Assembly (NCBI GenBank): GCA_023251755.1
Contig: JAHEYF010000036.1
Coordinates: 1-42,140 of the forward strand
DNA from: Bacteroidota bacterium
GTDB lineage: Bacteria > Bacteroidota > Bacteroidia > B-17B0 > Aurantibacillaceae
DNA length: 42,140 nucleotides
Direction of reading: 5' to 3'
Every line of letters begins with the position of its first letter. The stretch's first letter is position 1. The translations under genes and the position numbers were made by a program. Below are positions 8,968-19,756 of this stretch, one piece after another. The notes under the pieces were generated by a model. The model saw only the letters and a program-made list of their open reading frames with translations. It had not been told where the DNA came from and made no database searches.

Positions 8968-11844
8968 ATGAACAAACGCATTATTTTACTCACACTATTG
9001 TTCGCACTACTTGCGATACCACTTCTCCGGGCGCAAAGCAACATTAGTTACACCGTTGCGCTGAGCAGTACAGGCACAGCGGCCAGCGGGGAATTAGACG
9101 ATATTTTAGACCTCGCCAAAACCGAGCTCAGTGCCGGCAACAACGTTACCGTCTACTTCAATATTTCTTCGGTAAACGCAGTGGGCAATACACTTGTTCA
9201 GCTCAGCGCACCATTGGCTGTTACCGATGCCTCTGCCGGAAGCCTGACCTTTATAAAACACAGCAGTGCAACTAGCCCACAGGGCATACAGGTGGCGGGC
9301 ACTCCGGGCAATGCTTCACTGGCGATGAATTGTGTTTTAATTGCCGCTCCTTCGGTTAACAACAGCTTTCATTTTAAAATAGAAGCGCTCACTTTCAAAG
9401 GGTATTCCAATGTGAATGAGAACCACGTCGACAATTGGTTTGTATTGAGTTCCATCAACAATGTTGAAGTGAAGAATTGTTCCTTTTACCAGTGTTTTAT
9501 GAACGGCGGGGCTATACTGAATACAAGTGAAATCACCAGCATGTCGGTTAGCGGTACTACTTTTCAGGATGGTGATATGGGAATACAATGGAGCGAATAC
9601 AATTCGGATGGCGGGAGGACGGCTAACCTGAGCATTACCAACAATACATTTAAAAACCTCAAAGGCTTAAACCTTTACCTTGCTTATCCATCCGATCACA
9701 TTATCGCCAACGATGTCATCATCTCCGGAAATACTTTTTTAAGGGAAATGATGGGTTACGACGGGGCGCATATAATTTTTACGGTAGAAGGGCTTGTGGC
9801 CAATTTAAAAATCAGCAACAACGAATTTACCAAAGTTTTTCAGGACGACCCTTACCCGAACTGTGTGGCTATGTGGCTGCAGATGCGTGGAACTGAAACC
9901 CTGTCCGGGGGACTCAACGTGAGGGAAAACACCTTTAATAATTTTTACCTTCCGCTCCTGGTCGACAATGGAAAAGGAACCAACCACAACGTGTCCATTA
10001 AAAAAAACACCCTCATCATGCACGACGAATACAAAAGCGCTGTATTCACCGGCAGTGAGGCCATCGATTTTTACGGGATGCAAAAAAACTGGGTAGTCGA
10101 TTCCAATGCACTGAGCGGATACAACACCAATTTCTGGATTGATGAATACAGCTCCGAAGTAAAAGTTGAACCACAATTTATCGGTACCAATACCCTGGGT
10201 TACAGCCCGCAAAACAACCACAACAGCTTTACCAACACCAACAGCTATTCCTTTAAAGTATACGAAGATTCGCCCTGTTCCGATCCCAATTGCCCCCAGT
10301 ATGTGGGTTACTTTATCGGGCTTAACCTCGACAGGGCTTTGCTCCTGAAAGGCAAACAAACCACCATCGTCCGCCAGACGCAGATTCACGCAGCCAACCC
10401 CATTCAGGTGGCCAATGGCGCCAACGACGGCATGCTGCCCCCGGTCATTACACAAGCCTACATCAGCGATGTTGACAAATTAAACTTGGCTTATAGTCTG
10501 CCGGGTTGCACCGCTCCCCACAATTATGCATTGGATGTTTACAAGTCCAACGACGAAGGGCATTTATTGGATTATATAGGAACCATTACCATAACAGCGG
10601 CGCAAATCGCCTCCTCTTACACTTCGGTGCTTACCGTGCCTGGTTCCTTAAACATTGTGCAGGGCACGCCCCTGGCCTTTACTGTGACCGGCCTCGGAAA
10701 CGGAACCACCATTCAGGACCGCGGAACCAGTGTCGCCACAAATCCAACAACTACCGCTTATTGCAATACAGGTTGCACCCTTACCATTGCGGGGGCCGAC
10801 TACGATGCCCATACCCTTAACACAGGCGAACAACTCTGTATTAGCGCCAAAGGCAAGGTGTACGGAAACATTGTACTCAACGGCGGAACAATATGCAACG
10901 ATGGTTTGCTGAACCCTTTCTCCATACAGGTGAACAGCGGAACCATACTGAACCACGGTGAAATTAAATACGCAGGAACATTGGAATTAAAGTCTGCTTC
11001 CGTTTTAGAAAATTACGCCGATGGAAAAGTTGAGGTGGGACAGCAATTATTAGTTCACAATGCTGCCCGTTACACCGCCATGCACCCTTCTGCTTTTATC
11101 CGTGTATTTCCTTTGCCCATTGTCAGTGTACAAACCAACATGGCCGGCATAGACAGCCTGCCCGATATCGATTCGGTGTTTTATAAACTAACAGGCCCCG
11201 GCCTTTACGAAACGGGCTGGGCCCACGGCATCAAAACAAGCAATATCAACCCTCCCACTGCAGGTAAAGGTACACTCGATCTATCCTTTTACACCCACAG
11301 CTCTTCCGATACCATCCACATCCGTTACGATGTAGACTCCCTTGGAACAGTGAGCAACGGAAGGGTGATAAGTGGTATTGACCCTGTGAACACCAACAAC
11401 GCCGCCCTGTTTAAATCCATAGGCAACCAGATCATTATCAGCCCCATCGTCTTCATCATTGCCTTTCAGACGCCACAATACACCGACCTGCTGCGCAAGC
11501 CCGACGCAGGCTACAGGATGGTGCAAAACGGTTTGCTCTACTTCCGCTATTTTGAAGAGTACGCCGACAAGGACAATAAATTATTTTACAGCATTTACGA
11601 TTACCGGCACAATACAGTAACTTCCAGCGCTTTGACAACGGCAAAAGTCTACCCCGTGGTTTATGGCGACAACCGCTATTTGTTTACCATGATGGATTGT
11701 GATTTTACTACCGGCGGAAGCCTCGGCAACGGCTATTATATGCTGGAAGTGACCAACGAAAAAAATGAAAAATGGTATTTGCGTTTCAGCAACACCAACA
11801 CCATCAGTATAGACTGCAACACCGGCAACAACGGCGGGAATTAA
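8968..11844 (+). CDS. Exported right-handed beta-helix protein, 958 aa
   Basis: The signal peptide is MNKRIILLTLLFALLAIPLL followed by RAQ. From about residue 100 to 400 the sequence has the rung-like pattern of a right-handed parallel beta-helix, with repeated SxNxF turns such as ITNNTFKNL, ISGNTFLRE, ISNNEFTK and VRENTFNNF. A middle part (about 500-590) looks like Ig or fibronectin-type strands. A Cys-containing beta-rich block follows (CNTGCTLTIAG, LCISAKGKVYGNI, TICNDGLL). The C-terminal ~90 residues (YSIYDYRHN... to KWYLRFSNTN) form another domain. No catalytic triad or T9SS sorting domain was seen. It is the first gene of a co-directional run whose next gene starts 11 nt downstream, so these genes are probably co-transcribed. 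A surface adhesin or glycan-binding role is inference. Confidence 0.78.
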   Translation: MNKRIILLTLLFALLAIPLLRAQSNISYTVALSSTGTAASGELDDILDLAKTELSAGNNVTVYFNISSVNAVGNTLVQLSAPLAVTDASAGSLTFIKHSSATSPQGIQVAGTPGNASLAMNCVLIAAPSVNNSFHFKIEALTFKGYSNVNENHVDNWFVLSSINNVEVKNCSFYQCFMNGGAILNTSEITSMSVSGTTFQDGDMGIQWSEYNSDGGRTANLSITNNTFKNLKGLNLYLAYPSDHIIANDVIISGNTFLREMMGYDGAHIIFTVEGLVANLKISNNEFTKVFQDDPYPNCVAMWLQMRGTETLSGGLNVRENTFNNFYLPLLVDNGKGTNHNVSIKKNTLIMHDEYKSAVFTGSEAIDFYGMQKNWVVDSNALSGYNTNFWIDEYSSEVKVEPQFIGTNTLGYSPQNNHNSFTNTNSYSFKVYEDSPCSDPNCPQYVGYFIGLNLDRALLLKGKQTTIVRQTQIHAANPIQVANGANDGMLPPVITQAYISDVDKLNLAYSLPGCTAPHNYALDVYKSNDEGHLLDYIGTITITAAQIASSYTSVLTVPGSLNIVQGTPLAFTVTGLGNGTTIQDRGTSVATNPTTTAYCNTGCTLTIAGADYDAHTLNTGEQLCISAKGKVYGNIVLNGGTICNDGLLNPFSIQVNSGTILNHGEIKYAGTLELKSASVLENYADGKVEVGQQLLVHNAARYTAMHPSAFIRVFPLPIVSVQTNMAGIDSLPDIDSVFYKLTGPGLYETGWAHGIKTSNINPPTAGKGTLDLSFYTHSSSDTIHIRYDVDSLGTVSNGRVISGIDPVNTNNAALFKSIGNQIIISPIVFIIAFQTPQYTDLLRKPDAGYRMVQNGLLYFRYFEEYADKDNKLFYSIYDYRHNTVTSSALTTAKVYPVVYGDNRYLFTMMDCDFTTGGSLGNGYYMLEVTNEKNEKWYLRFSNTNTISIDCNTGNNGGN

Positions 11845-11855
11845 AAATTAAAACA

Positions 11856-12383
11856 ATGAAGAAAGACATACTGATATACATCCTGCTTGCGCTCATACTT
11901 GCTTTTGGTATTTACCAGTACAGCAGCCGGCCCAACATTGCCTGTGTTCAATTAGGGAAAGTATACGATGAGTTTGAAATGAAAAAACAGTTGGAAGGCA
12001 AATACAAAAACATCAGCAATGCCCGCAAGGTGCAATTGGACAGCTTGGAGCTGCATTTAAAAGCCCTTTCCAATATTATAGTAAGCATGAATGAAAAAGA
12101 CCCGCTGCGTCAGGAAAAAATAAACGAATTTGAATACAAAAAACAAGACTATTTACAGAAGAAAAAAACCTTTGGCGAAGACAACCAGCAGACTTCAAAA
12201 ATGTACGAAGAAGAAGTGTGGAAACAACTGAACCAGTACATTACCGATTACGGAAAAGAAAAAGGCTACACCTGTGTATTGGGCGCCAACGGTACAGGTG
12301 CCGTAATGTACATACAGCAAAGCAGCGATGTTACAGATGCAGTCATTACTTATGTCAACAACAAATTCAAAGGCCTGAAATAA
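11856..12383 (+). CDS. OmpH/Skp-family periplasmic chaperone-like protein
   Basis: The ATG at 11856 (MKKDILIYILLALILAFGIY) is preferred over an upstream in-frame ATG at 11772, because the earlier one lies inside the preceding gene and would add a low-complexity His/Gln/Arg leader. The protein is 175 aa. A hydrophobic signal or anchor spans residues 1-22. Then come the small N-terminal strand IACVQLGKVYDEF, a long charged coiled-coil arm (about 38-125) and the C-terminal YTCVLGANGTGAVMYIQ strand followed by DVTDAVITYVNNKFKG, the order seen in OmpH/Skp proteins. In that family the protein binds unfolded outer-membrane or exported proteins in the periplasm. Its place among genes for giant exported proteins suggests a dedicated chaperone (inference). 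Confidence 0.8.
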   Translation: MKKDILIYILLALILAFGIYQYSSRPNIACVQLGKVYDEFEMKKQLEGKYKNISNARKVQLDSLELHLKALSNIIVSMNEKDPLRQEKINEFEYKKQDYLQKKKTFGEDNQQTSKMYEEEVWKQLNQYITDYGKEKGYTCVLGANGTGAVMYIQQSSDVTDAVITYVNNKFKGLK

Positions 12384-13019
12384 ATGATGAACAAGGGGAA
12401 AATAATTTTTGTACTTAGTTTGTTGTCCCTTGCAGCAGGGGGCTGGCTCCTGCTCAATTCATTTAAGCAGGCCAGTTTGGAACCCAAAGACTATGTAAAA
12501 TGGCTAACAGACGCCGGCAATGGTTTAATCGAAACAAAAGAAATTGGTGCTTATAAATTTAGTTTGTTTTACAAACCCGCGGCTTACCAGGCTTTGATGG
12601 AATGCGAAGACTATAATTTTCAGGCAGACTCTGTGAATAAAACAATAAAACAATTAGAGGGCATGGACTATTACACCTTCAGGATTGAATCGAAGGTAAC
12701 CAACGAATTGGCCAATGCCGGTACTGCTTCACAGGACCAGTACTCTGCCAAACTACAGTACTTTGCCGGTGAAATGCAAAACGACATCAGCCTCGTAGAC
12801 GGCAAGGACACCCTGCCCTGCAGCCTTTTTCATTACGAACGCAACTTCGGGGTATCGGCACACAACAATTTTATCCTCGTGTTTGAAACCGGTCCACAAA
12901 ACAAAGCAGCCAACAACAAAACCTTAGTCTTTAACGATCGTGTACTGGGCATTGGCCCATTGAACCTGAGTATTAAAGGAAAAAACATAGATCATATTCC
13001 ACAACTGAAATTGAACTGA
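12384..13019 (+). CDS. Membrane-anchored envelope protein of unknown function, 211 aa
   Basis: The start (two ATG codons at 12384 and 12387) abuts the TAA of the OmpH-like gene, so translation is probably coupled. Residues 6-25 (KIIFVLSLLSLAAGGWLLLN) form one hydrophobic segment with no Cys lipobox, so it is an uncleaved anchor or a signal peptide. The rest is predicted soluble, with patterns such as LFYKPAAYQALMECED, a paired Cys about 100 residues later (DTLPCSLFHYERNFG), and FVLVF-like strands (NNFILVFETG). I do not recognise the family. The position between a chaperone-like gene and the shell-protein gene suggests a role in the same export or assembly pathway, which is inference. Confidence 0.7.
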   Translation: MMNKGKIIFVLSLLSLAAGGWLLLNSFKQASLEPKDYVKWLTDAGNGLIETKEIGAYKFSLFYKPAAYQALMECEDYNFQADSVNKTIKQLEGMDYYTFRIESKVTNELANAGTASQDQYSAKLQYFAGEMQNDISLVDGKDTLPCSLFHYERNFGVSAHNNFILVFETGPQNKAANNKTLVFNDRVLGIGPLNLSIKGKNIDHIPQLKLN

Positions 13020-13027
13020 TACACATT

Positions 13028-16000
13028 ATGAGCGCAAGAAAAATAAAATTTTACCGTTACCTCGCCTTTTTTATGGCCCTCAACATCCTGGCCGAGGTTG
13101 TTTCGCCTACTCTGGCTTTGGCCTTAACCAATGGCCCCAGCCAGACCGAGTTCGAAAGTTTTGAGCCGGCCGATACCAATCAGATGGTAGACCTCTTCAG
13201 CGGGGATTTTAATTACAACATCCCTTTAATGACTGTACCCGGCCCCAACGGCGGTTACCCCATCAACTTAGCTTACCACGCCGGTATAGGCATGGAACAG
13301 GAAGCCGGTTGGGTGGGCCTGGGCTGGAACATCAACGCCGGCGAGATCAACCGCAACATGCGTGGCCTTCCCGATGATTTTAACGGGGACCAGGTAACCA
13401 AAGTACTCAGTAAAAAACCAAACATTACCGGTGGGGTTGATATGGATGTTTTAGCCGCCATTTCGGGTACCTCGTATGAATATTTTGGATTGGACCAGAC
13501 CTCCAAATCTTTCCGTGTAGGGCTTTACTGGAACAATTACAAAGGTATTGGCATCAGTAGTAGCTTTAGTTATTTCCCAAAAAATGAAAACATAATAAGG
13601 ACTGGAATATCCGGAGGCTACGATTCCCAGAGCGGCATTAGTTTAAGCCCTTCCATAAGCTATGGTAACAATTTAAGTGCCTCTGCTCATGCTACTATCA
13701 ATTCGCGTCAGGGTGTTTTGTCGTACGGGGTAACGCTCAGCGGGAAGAAAAATATAAATGTTGAAACAGATTATATGTCCACAAACGGAAGTACTGGTTT
13801 TTTGTCAAAAGGATTTAACTATGGAACTTCAGCTTATATTCCTTCCAATGAGACGTCTTATTCCGGTACCAACCTTTATATTGATTTTAAATACGGATTA
13901 GAAACTGTTGGCGATTTTACAAACATTCCCTTTGAGGCAAAAATCACCACTGAAGGTGTTGATAATCCGGTATCCAGGTTTAGTGCTTATGGTTATAATT
14001 ATATGCAAAACCGCGGCGGTTCCACCGAGAAGTATGAGATGAGTGATTTTAACCGTTCCTCCAATCACCCCATTACCGAAGATGCTCCGGCTTTACCTGT
14101 ACCGGCCATCACCAACGACTTGTATTATGCCAAGGCCCAGGGTATGGGTGGAGGGTTCAGGGCTTACCGCAACGACCACGGGATATTGTACGATCCCTCC
14201 ATTGTAAGCGCTACCTCCGGATCTAAAATGAATGTTGAAGCCGGAGGGGGTACTTATGCCCACATTGGAGCTAATGTAGATTATGTAAATACAAGCGATA
14301 ATTATTCCGGTAAATGGCAGGAAGATTTTGATGCAGTAGACGATTTTAATTTTAAAAACGGCGACGATGCCCTGCATTATAAATTTATGGGCGAAACCGT
14401 AACAGACGACGGGGTAATAGACAATGTGAACGGGGACATGACTCCCAGAAAATTTCAATTAGCCCCTTCTGTACTTGCACACTCACACGATTTACCATCA
14501 ACCGGATTTTTATTCATTCCTAAAATTGTAAACGAGGACGACAATGGAACTAAAATATTCAACAATCCACAGCGCAGCAGCCGTCGCAAACGGGTAAACA
14601 CTATTGAAACACGCAGCTATAACCAAATTGCCAAAAGCCAGAAAACAGCAGGTGTATATCCCGGAATAGCCAAAAACATATATAACAATACCGGTATACC
14701 CGGCCAATGGCAAACATATGCCGCTAATTTAAGCGCTTATGATTTCGGGAATGCTGCCAATAAACCCCATCACCAGGCCGAAGTATCGGTACTTAACAGC
14801 AGTGGTTACCGCTATGTATACGGCCTGCCCGCCTACAACAAAAATCAGGAAGATGTGACCTTTAACAGTAGCGGGGCTATTGCGAGCACAGGTTTTAGTG
14901 GTACAACAAATAACAGTGCAGCCCAGTCTTACAACCGCGAACGGACAACGGATTATGCCGATAGCGATGCCGGACCCGGTAACGACGAAGGCCGGGACAA
15001 TTTCTTTTATTCCACCCAGCTGCCTCCTTACGCACACTCTTACCTGCTCACGGCTATTTATTCGGCCGACTATGTAGACTTAACCAACAACGGCCCTTCG
15101 GAAGATGATTTTGGGTATTACACAAAATTTAATTACGAAAAAAAATACGACGATTACAAGTGGAGGACGCCATACGTAGAAGCCCATTTGTCCAAAGGCC
15201 ATTACTCCGACCTGCACGACGACAAGGCTTCATACTCTTATGGTACAAAAGAAATATGGTACCTCAGTTCGGTGGAAACCAAAACCCACGTTGCTATTTT
15301 TAAACTCAACAGCACCCTGCGCAGCGATGCCCGTGAACCGAAAAATAAAGACAACCATGCCCAGACGGCTGATCTGGCCAACACCAGGAGCCTCTGTTCA
15401 TTGGAGAGCATCAGCCTTTACAATAAAAACGATTTAAACAGGGCCATCAAAACAACGCATTTTGATTACGATTATAGTTTGTGCAAGGGTTTACCCAATA
15501 ATGTCAACAGCTATCCTTTAAACAACCCAACCGACTATAGCAGGAGTGGTAAGCTCACCCTTAAAAAAGTCTGGTTCACTTTCCTGGGCAATTCCAAAGG
15601 TAGTATGAGTCCTTATAAATTTGATTACGGACAGGCAGATAATGATCAGAATCCAGCTTACAGTATGAACAATACCGACCGCTGGGGCAATTATAAAAAA
15701 ACAGCCCAATGCGCCAATTCAGGTCTCACCTGCTCGTCCGAAGATTACTCTTATGTTGATCAGAGCGAAGATTACAATAAAGACGGAACTGTAACAGCTG
15801 CCGACGAAGACTTAAGAAACAAACATACCTCGGCCTGGAGCCTCAAAAAAATAACTTTGCCTTCGGGCGGAAAAATAAACATTGAATACGAACAGGACGA
15901 TTACGCCTACGTACAGGACAAAGCGGCTACCGAAATGTTTGAGATCTTATTTACCGGTCCCAGCAATGACCCCAGTCCGGATGTGACTTCTGAAAGAATC

Positions 16001-19000
16001 AGTGAAAATTATTCCAGGCTGTATTTTAAATTGAGAAATGATCCCATTACCGGTTTGCCGGACGAAAACATGGGGCATTATATACCTCCGGTGGCTGCTG
16101 ATGGAAAGAGCCATATTTATTTTAAAACATATACCGAGCTTAAAAACACCCTCGATTTTAAATACAAGGCCAGGGATTATGTAAGTGGTTATTTTGATAT
16201 AGTAGCCCATGGAACCGAATTGGTGAACGGGGTAAAATATGGTTATGTAAAAGTGGCGGCTATGCGCGTTTCAAACACTTCATTCGGTAAATGCCATCCC
16301 ATCAGTAAAGCCGCCTGGCAATACATGCGTCTCGAAAGACCAGACCTCTTATACCCGGACAGGTCAATAGGTGCAGGCAATAATTTATTGCAGACTTTTA
16401 TTACCATTTTCAAAGACCTTGAAATGTTGCTGGGTTATTATGATTTTTGCAGCACCAACGGTTATGCCCAAAAATTGGAATTAAATGCTGAAAAACCTTC
16501 CTTCGTTCGTTTATTGAACCCCAATGGGCATAAAAAAGGAGGAGGCTACCGGGTGAAAAGAATCAGTTACAGCAACAACTGGCACGATATGTCTACCGAC
16601 ACCAATAACAACGACGATACCTACGGACAGGAATACAGTTATTTGCTGGCCGATGGTAGAAGTTCGGGTGTAGCGGCTTACGAACCCATTTTTGGTGGCG
16701 AAGAAAATCCTTTCCGCAAACCAAGCCGCACTTACAGTTCCGTAAACGGGCCTTTAATATTACGCAACAGTGACCTGTATATGGAAGAACCTTACGGAGA
16801 AAACTATTTTCCTGCCCCACAGGTGGGCTATAGCAGGGTATTGGTCAAAAGCCTGACCCAGCCCTTAAACGCACAGGGGAATGAAATCAGCAGCAAAACC
16901 AAACCAGGTATTAGTGTCACCGAATTTTTTACGGCCAAAGATTTCCCGGTACAGGTGAATCAAACCAATATTAAATCAATGGTGGAGAAACCACAACCCT
17001 TAGCCATTCCGCTCATTGGTTCGGTGGCTTACGAAAGTCATGGTTATTCCCAGGGTTATTCCATTCTGCTCAACGATATGCACGGCAAACTGCACAGCGT
17101 AAGTACCTACTCCCCTGCTGACGAAGTACCCACAAAACTCGGCTGCAATGTAAGCGCTACCGCAACAGCCAGGGCACAAACAGAATATGAATACTTTACC
17201 TCCAGCCCGTATAGTGCCGCTCAAAAAAATGAACTGAACAACAACATTACCGTGCTCGACAAGGACGGTGTTTTCCGCACAGCCTTAGTGGGACAAACAG
17301 GAGAGGATTTTGTAGACATGGAAGAACATTCTTCTAAAAGTTATATTAAAGACATGGAAGGAAATATTGACATTATTCCTTTGTTAGGGCCTTTGCCTGT
17401 CCCTCCTATCCCTATTCCCACACTTTGGCCGAGCTTTTTCCGCAGTGCCGACATGTTGCGTACTGTGGTATACAACCATGTAATTACCCAAAACGGTATC
17501 TTAAAAGAAGTGCGCACCAAAGTAGACGGCTCCACTTCCAAAGCCACCAACCTCATGTTTGATGCAGACAGCGGTACACCTTTATTAACTTCGGTTACCA
17601 ATGATTTTGACAAACCTGTTTATTCTTACACCTACCCTGCACACTGGGCCTACAAAGGCATGAACGGTGCCTGGCAAAACCAGGGCTGGGAATATACATT
17701 GGGCAATGGAGTAGCCATCAGTACCGGAATTTTATCTCCGGTTCCTGCTTCAGTTTCTAAATTATGCGAAGGCGATATGCTGGAAGTATACCTCAGCAAT
17801 GGTAACATTGACCAGTGCTGGGTAACGGCCATCTCAATAAATGGAAGTGACAACACTAAAGTAGACATCACCTTAAGGAATGAAGCGGGAACTGCTTACG
17901 CCCCCCCGGCCGGACAAAGTGCTGCAAGCATAAGGGTACTCCGCTCAGGTTATAAAAACCACCAGGGCGCAAGCATGGGGCAGATTGTGGCCCTTGTTAA
18001 TCCGGTTACTGGTTGCAACTCGCCCATGCTGGCGGCTTTAAATGCAGGCATCACACCTGTTTTGAATCCCGCCTCTGGTAAGTATGAATTCACACTCAAT
18101 TACAACAAATGCAACGGAACAGCGGCAAGCATGGCCTGTACGATATCCGGAACTTCAATATCCTTTACGGATGCTTCAATCCCGGCTTCACCTTTCGATT
18201 GTCATAGAACAGGCGTGATGCAATTGCCTTTCACAATTGTCCCTGCCGATTTCTCTTCGTATCGTTTTTATTACCTGAACAGCAGCACTGTGTTGGTTGA
18301 AAACAGTGTAAGTCACCAGACCTGGCAGGCTGTTTGGGCCTTTGATGCAGGAAAATACTGTATGGTGCCGGAACCGCCCTGCGGCCTCGATGGCGTACTC
18401 CACGCCGATGCCACCCATTACAGCGACACCTGGGATTTTAATTACGCAGACATCGGCGACCCTGTAACAAACAACGGCACCAAAGTGGCCCTTGTGGCGG
18501 CTGGAAATACCTACCGCTTTGGTATCAAAGGCATCTGGCGCCCCTTAAACACCTGGGCTTACCAAAGCGAACGCAAACAAACAGCAACGCAGACTCATAA
18601 TTACGAAGACGGTACCTACAAAGACTTTACCCCGCACAACTGGCTGGCCGGTAACGAAAGGCTGTACAGCCCTTTGAACCCTTCCTTTAGTACTTCCGCC
18701 AGTGTAACGGGCAACCCCAAATGGACTTTCATTGCTGAAAACACCCAGTACAATCCTTATGGTTTTGTAACCGAAAAAGTAGACGCCCTCGGTAAAAACT
18801 CCTCTGCCCTCTACGGTTACAACAACTCCGTACAAACAGCCGTAGCGGCCAATGCGGCTTATTACGAAATAGCCTACGATGGTTTTGAAGACCACGGCGC
18901 TCAATACAGCATTGCCGGTCACGGCCACCTGAAATTAGGTGTTGCGGCTACACCACTGTCGGCCACCGAATCGCACACGGGTACCTATTCTTACCCATTG

Positions 19001-19546
19001 GCTGCAGGCGGGGTGAACTTCAACGTGCCCGCCTATACCAATAACTATTACAGCAACAATGCAGCCCACTCGTATTTTACACCACAATTGTCTACCCCCA
19101 GCCCGGCCAAAACATACAGGTACTTAGTGAGCGCCTGGTTTAAGCGCGGTACCGGCAATACCAGCGGTGTACCGCAAATAAGCATTGGAGGGGCCATCAA
19201 CCCTAAATTAAGTCTGGGACCCATTATTGACCAGTGGCAAAAAGTAGACTATGAATTTGATACACCTTTGGTACCCGTAGCCTTTAACCTTAATTTCGGC
19301 TTTAACAACGGAGGAAACGGTTTCTTAGACGATGTGCGCATACAGCCCTTTACCAGCGCCATTACCACGTATGTATACAATCCGCAGACTTTATGGAATG
19401 TAGCCGAATTAGACAACCGCAACTTCGCCACCTTTTACAATTACGACGAAGAAGGTATGCTGGTACAGGTGAAAAAAGAAACTGAAAGAGGCATCGTGAC
19501 GATTAAATCGGCCAGGAGCAATGTGAGGAGGAATCCGAATCCCTGA
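13028..19546 (+). CDS. Giant SpvB/RHS-like shell protein, 2172 aa
   Basis: A hydrophobic N-terminus with a candidate signal peptide (to about residue 33) precedes the motif series DLFSGDFNYNIPL, YPINLAYHAGIGMEQE and GWVGLGWNINAGEINR (residues about 55-110). This resembles the N-terminal SpvB/TcaC-type strands (LSYDSG...GFGW) and is common in Bacteroidota RHS-associated proteins. Residue 913 onward has an EF-hand-like loop, DYNKDGTVTAADE. Later landmarks are YTYPAHWAYKGMNGAW (about 1531) and a jelly-roll, carbohydrate-binding-like region (about 1950-2108, ending GFLDDVRIQP). The end resembles an RHS strand (FYNYDEEGMLVQVKKETERG). There is no variable tip and no T9SS domain. It starts 8 nt after the upstream gene. 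With the 2809-aa RHS protein it may form a two-part cocoon, as TcB and TcC do (inference). Confidence 0.8.
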   Translation: MSARKIKFYRYLAFFMALNILAEVVSPTLALALTNGPSQTEFESFEPADTNQMVDLFSGDFNYNIPLMTVPGPNGGYPINLAYHAGIGMEQEAGWVGLGWNINAGEINRNMRGLPDDFNGDQVTKVLSKKPNITGGVDMDVLAAISGTSYEYFGLDQTSKSFRVGLYWNNYKGIGISSSFSYFPKNENIIRTGISGGYDSQSGISLSPSISYGNNLSASAHATINSRQGVLSYGVTLSGKKNINVETDYMSTNGSTGFLSKGFNYGTSAYIPSNETSYSGTNLYIDFKYGLETVGDFTNIPFEAKITTEGVDNPVSRFSAYGYNYMQNRGGSTEKYEMSDFNRSSNHPITEDAPALPVPAITNDLYYAKAQGMGGGFRAYRNDHGILYDPSIVSATSGSKMNVEAGGGTYAHIGANVDYVNTSDNYSGKWQEDFDAVDDFNFKNGDDALHYKFMGETVTDDGVIDNVNGDMTPRKFQLAPSVLAHSHDLPSTGFLFIPKIVNEDDNGTKIFNNPQRSSRRKRVNTIETRSYNQIAKSQKTAGVYPGIAKNIYNNTGIPGQWQTYAANLSAYDFGNAANKPHHQAEVSVLNSSGYRYVYGLPAYNKNQEDVTFNSSGAIASTGFSGTTNNSAAQSYNRERTTDYADSDAGPGNDEGRDNFFYSTQLPPYAHSYLLTAIYSADYVDLTNNGPSEDDFGYYTKFNYEKKYDDYKWRTPYVEAHLSKGHYSDLHDDKASYSYGTKEIWYLSSVETKTHVAIFKLNSTLRSDAREPKNKDNHAQTADLANTRSLCSLESISLYNKNDLNRAIKTTHFDYDYSLCKGLPNNVNSYPLNNPTDYSRSGKLTLKKVWFTFLGNSKGSMSPYKFDYGQADNDQNPAYSMNNTDRWGNYKKTAQCANSGLTCSSEDYSYVDQSEDYNKDGTVTAADEDLRNKHTSAWSLKKITLPSGGKINIEYEQDDYAYVQDKAATEMFEILFTGPSNDPSPDVTSERISENYSRLYFKLRNDPITGLPDENMGHYIPPVAADGKSHIYFKTYTELKNTLDFKYKARDYVSGYFDIVAHGTELVNGVKYGYVKVAAMRVSNTSFGKCHPISKAAWQYMRLERPDLLYPDRSIGAGNNLLQTFITIFKDLEMLLGYYDFCSTNGYAQKLELNAEKPSFVRLLNPNGHKKGGGYRVKRISYSNNWHDMSTDTNNNDDTYGQEYSYLLADGRSSGVAAYEPIFGGEENPFRKPSRTYSSVNGPLILRNSDLYMEEPYGENYFPAPQVGYSRVLVKSLTQPLNAQGNEISSKTKPGISVTEFFTAKDFPVQVNQTNIKSMVEKPQPLAIPLIGSVAYESHGYSQGYSILLNDMHGKLHSVSTYSPADEVPTKLGCNVSATATARAQTEYEYFTSSPYSAAQKNELNNNITVLDKDGVFRTALVGQTGEDFVDMEEHSSKSYIKDMEGNIDIIPLLGPLPVPPIPIPTLWPSFFRSADMLRTVVYNHVITQNGILKEVRTKVDGSTSKATNLMFDADSGTPLLTSVTNDFDKPVYSYTYPAHWAYKGMNGAWQNQGWEYTLGNGVAISTGILSPVPASVSKLCEGDMLEVYLSNGNIDQCWVTAISINGSDNTKVDITLRNEAGTAYAPPAGQSAASIRVLRSGYKNHQGASMGQIVALVNPVTGCNSPMLAALNAGITPVLNPASGKYEFTLNYNKCNGTAASMACTISGTSISFTDASIPASPFDCHRTGVMQLPFTIVPADFSSYRFYYLNSSTVLVENSVSHQTWQAVWAFDAGKYCMVPEPPCGLDGVLHADATHYSDTWDFNYADIGDPVTNNGTKVALVAAGNTYRFGIKGIWRPLNTWAYQSERKQTATQTHNYEDGTYKDFTPHNWLAGNERLYSPLNPSFSTSASVTGNPKWTFIAENTQYNPYGFVTEKVDALGKNSSALYGYNNSVQTAVAANAAYYEIAYDGFEDHGAQYSIAGHGHLKLGVAATPLSATESHTGTYSYPLAAGGVNFNVPAYTNNYYSNNAAHSYFTPQLSTPSPAKTYRYLVSAWFKRGTGNTSGVPQISIGGAINPKLSLGPIIDQWQKVDYEFDTPLVPVAFNLNFGFNNGGNGFLDDVRIQPFTSAITTYVYNPQTLWNVAELDNRNFATFYNYDEEGMLVQVKKETERGIVTIKSARSNVRRNPNP

Positions 19547-19681
19547 TTAGCTGATGTGATGATTAGCCAATTAGCTGATGGGGGGACGATTAGCCGATGT
19601 GATGATTAGCTAATTAGCTGATGGGAGAGGCAGGTAAATTAAACGTGATAGGTGTTGGTGATTAGCTGATGGGATGATAGA
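19545..19681 (+). repeat. GATTAGCTGATG tandem repeats in a 304-bp intergenic gap
   Basis: A 43-bp unit (GATTAGCTGATGTGATGATT...) starting at the stop codon is repeated at 19588, and a partial GATTAGCTGATGGGATGATAG follows at about 19660. Next come AGCCAAAAGTAAAAAGCC (about 19682), also present at 3100, and two palindromes before the next gene. No coding potential was seen. Confidence 0.7.
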
Positions 19682-19756
19682 AAGCCAAAAGTAAAAAGCC
19701 AAAAGCCAAAAAGGGAGAACGGTAAATAAAACCTGAAAGGGAAGCTGCCCTGGTTC

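Noticed and set aside
9805-10455. 216-codon minus-strand frame
   Set aside because: It is antisense to the beta-helix gene, whose signal peptide and continuous domain pattern are convincing. The frame shows no family features.
11772-11855. Upstream ATG extending the OmpH-like protein by 28 residues
   Set aside because: The extension overlaps the preceding gene in another frame and would bury the signal peptide behind a His/Gln/Arg-rich leader.
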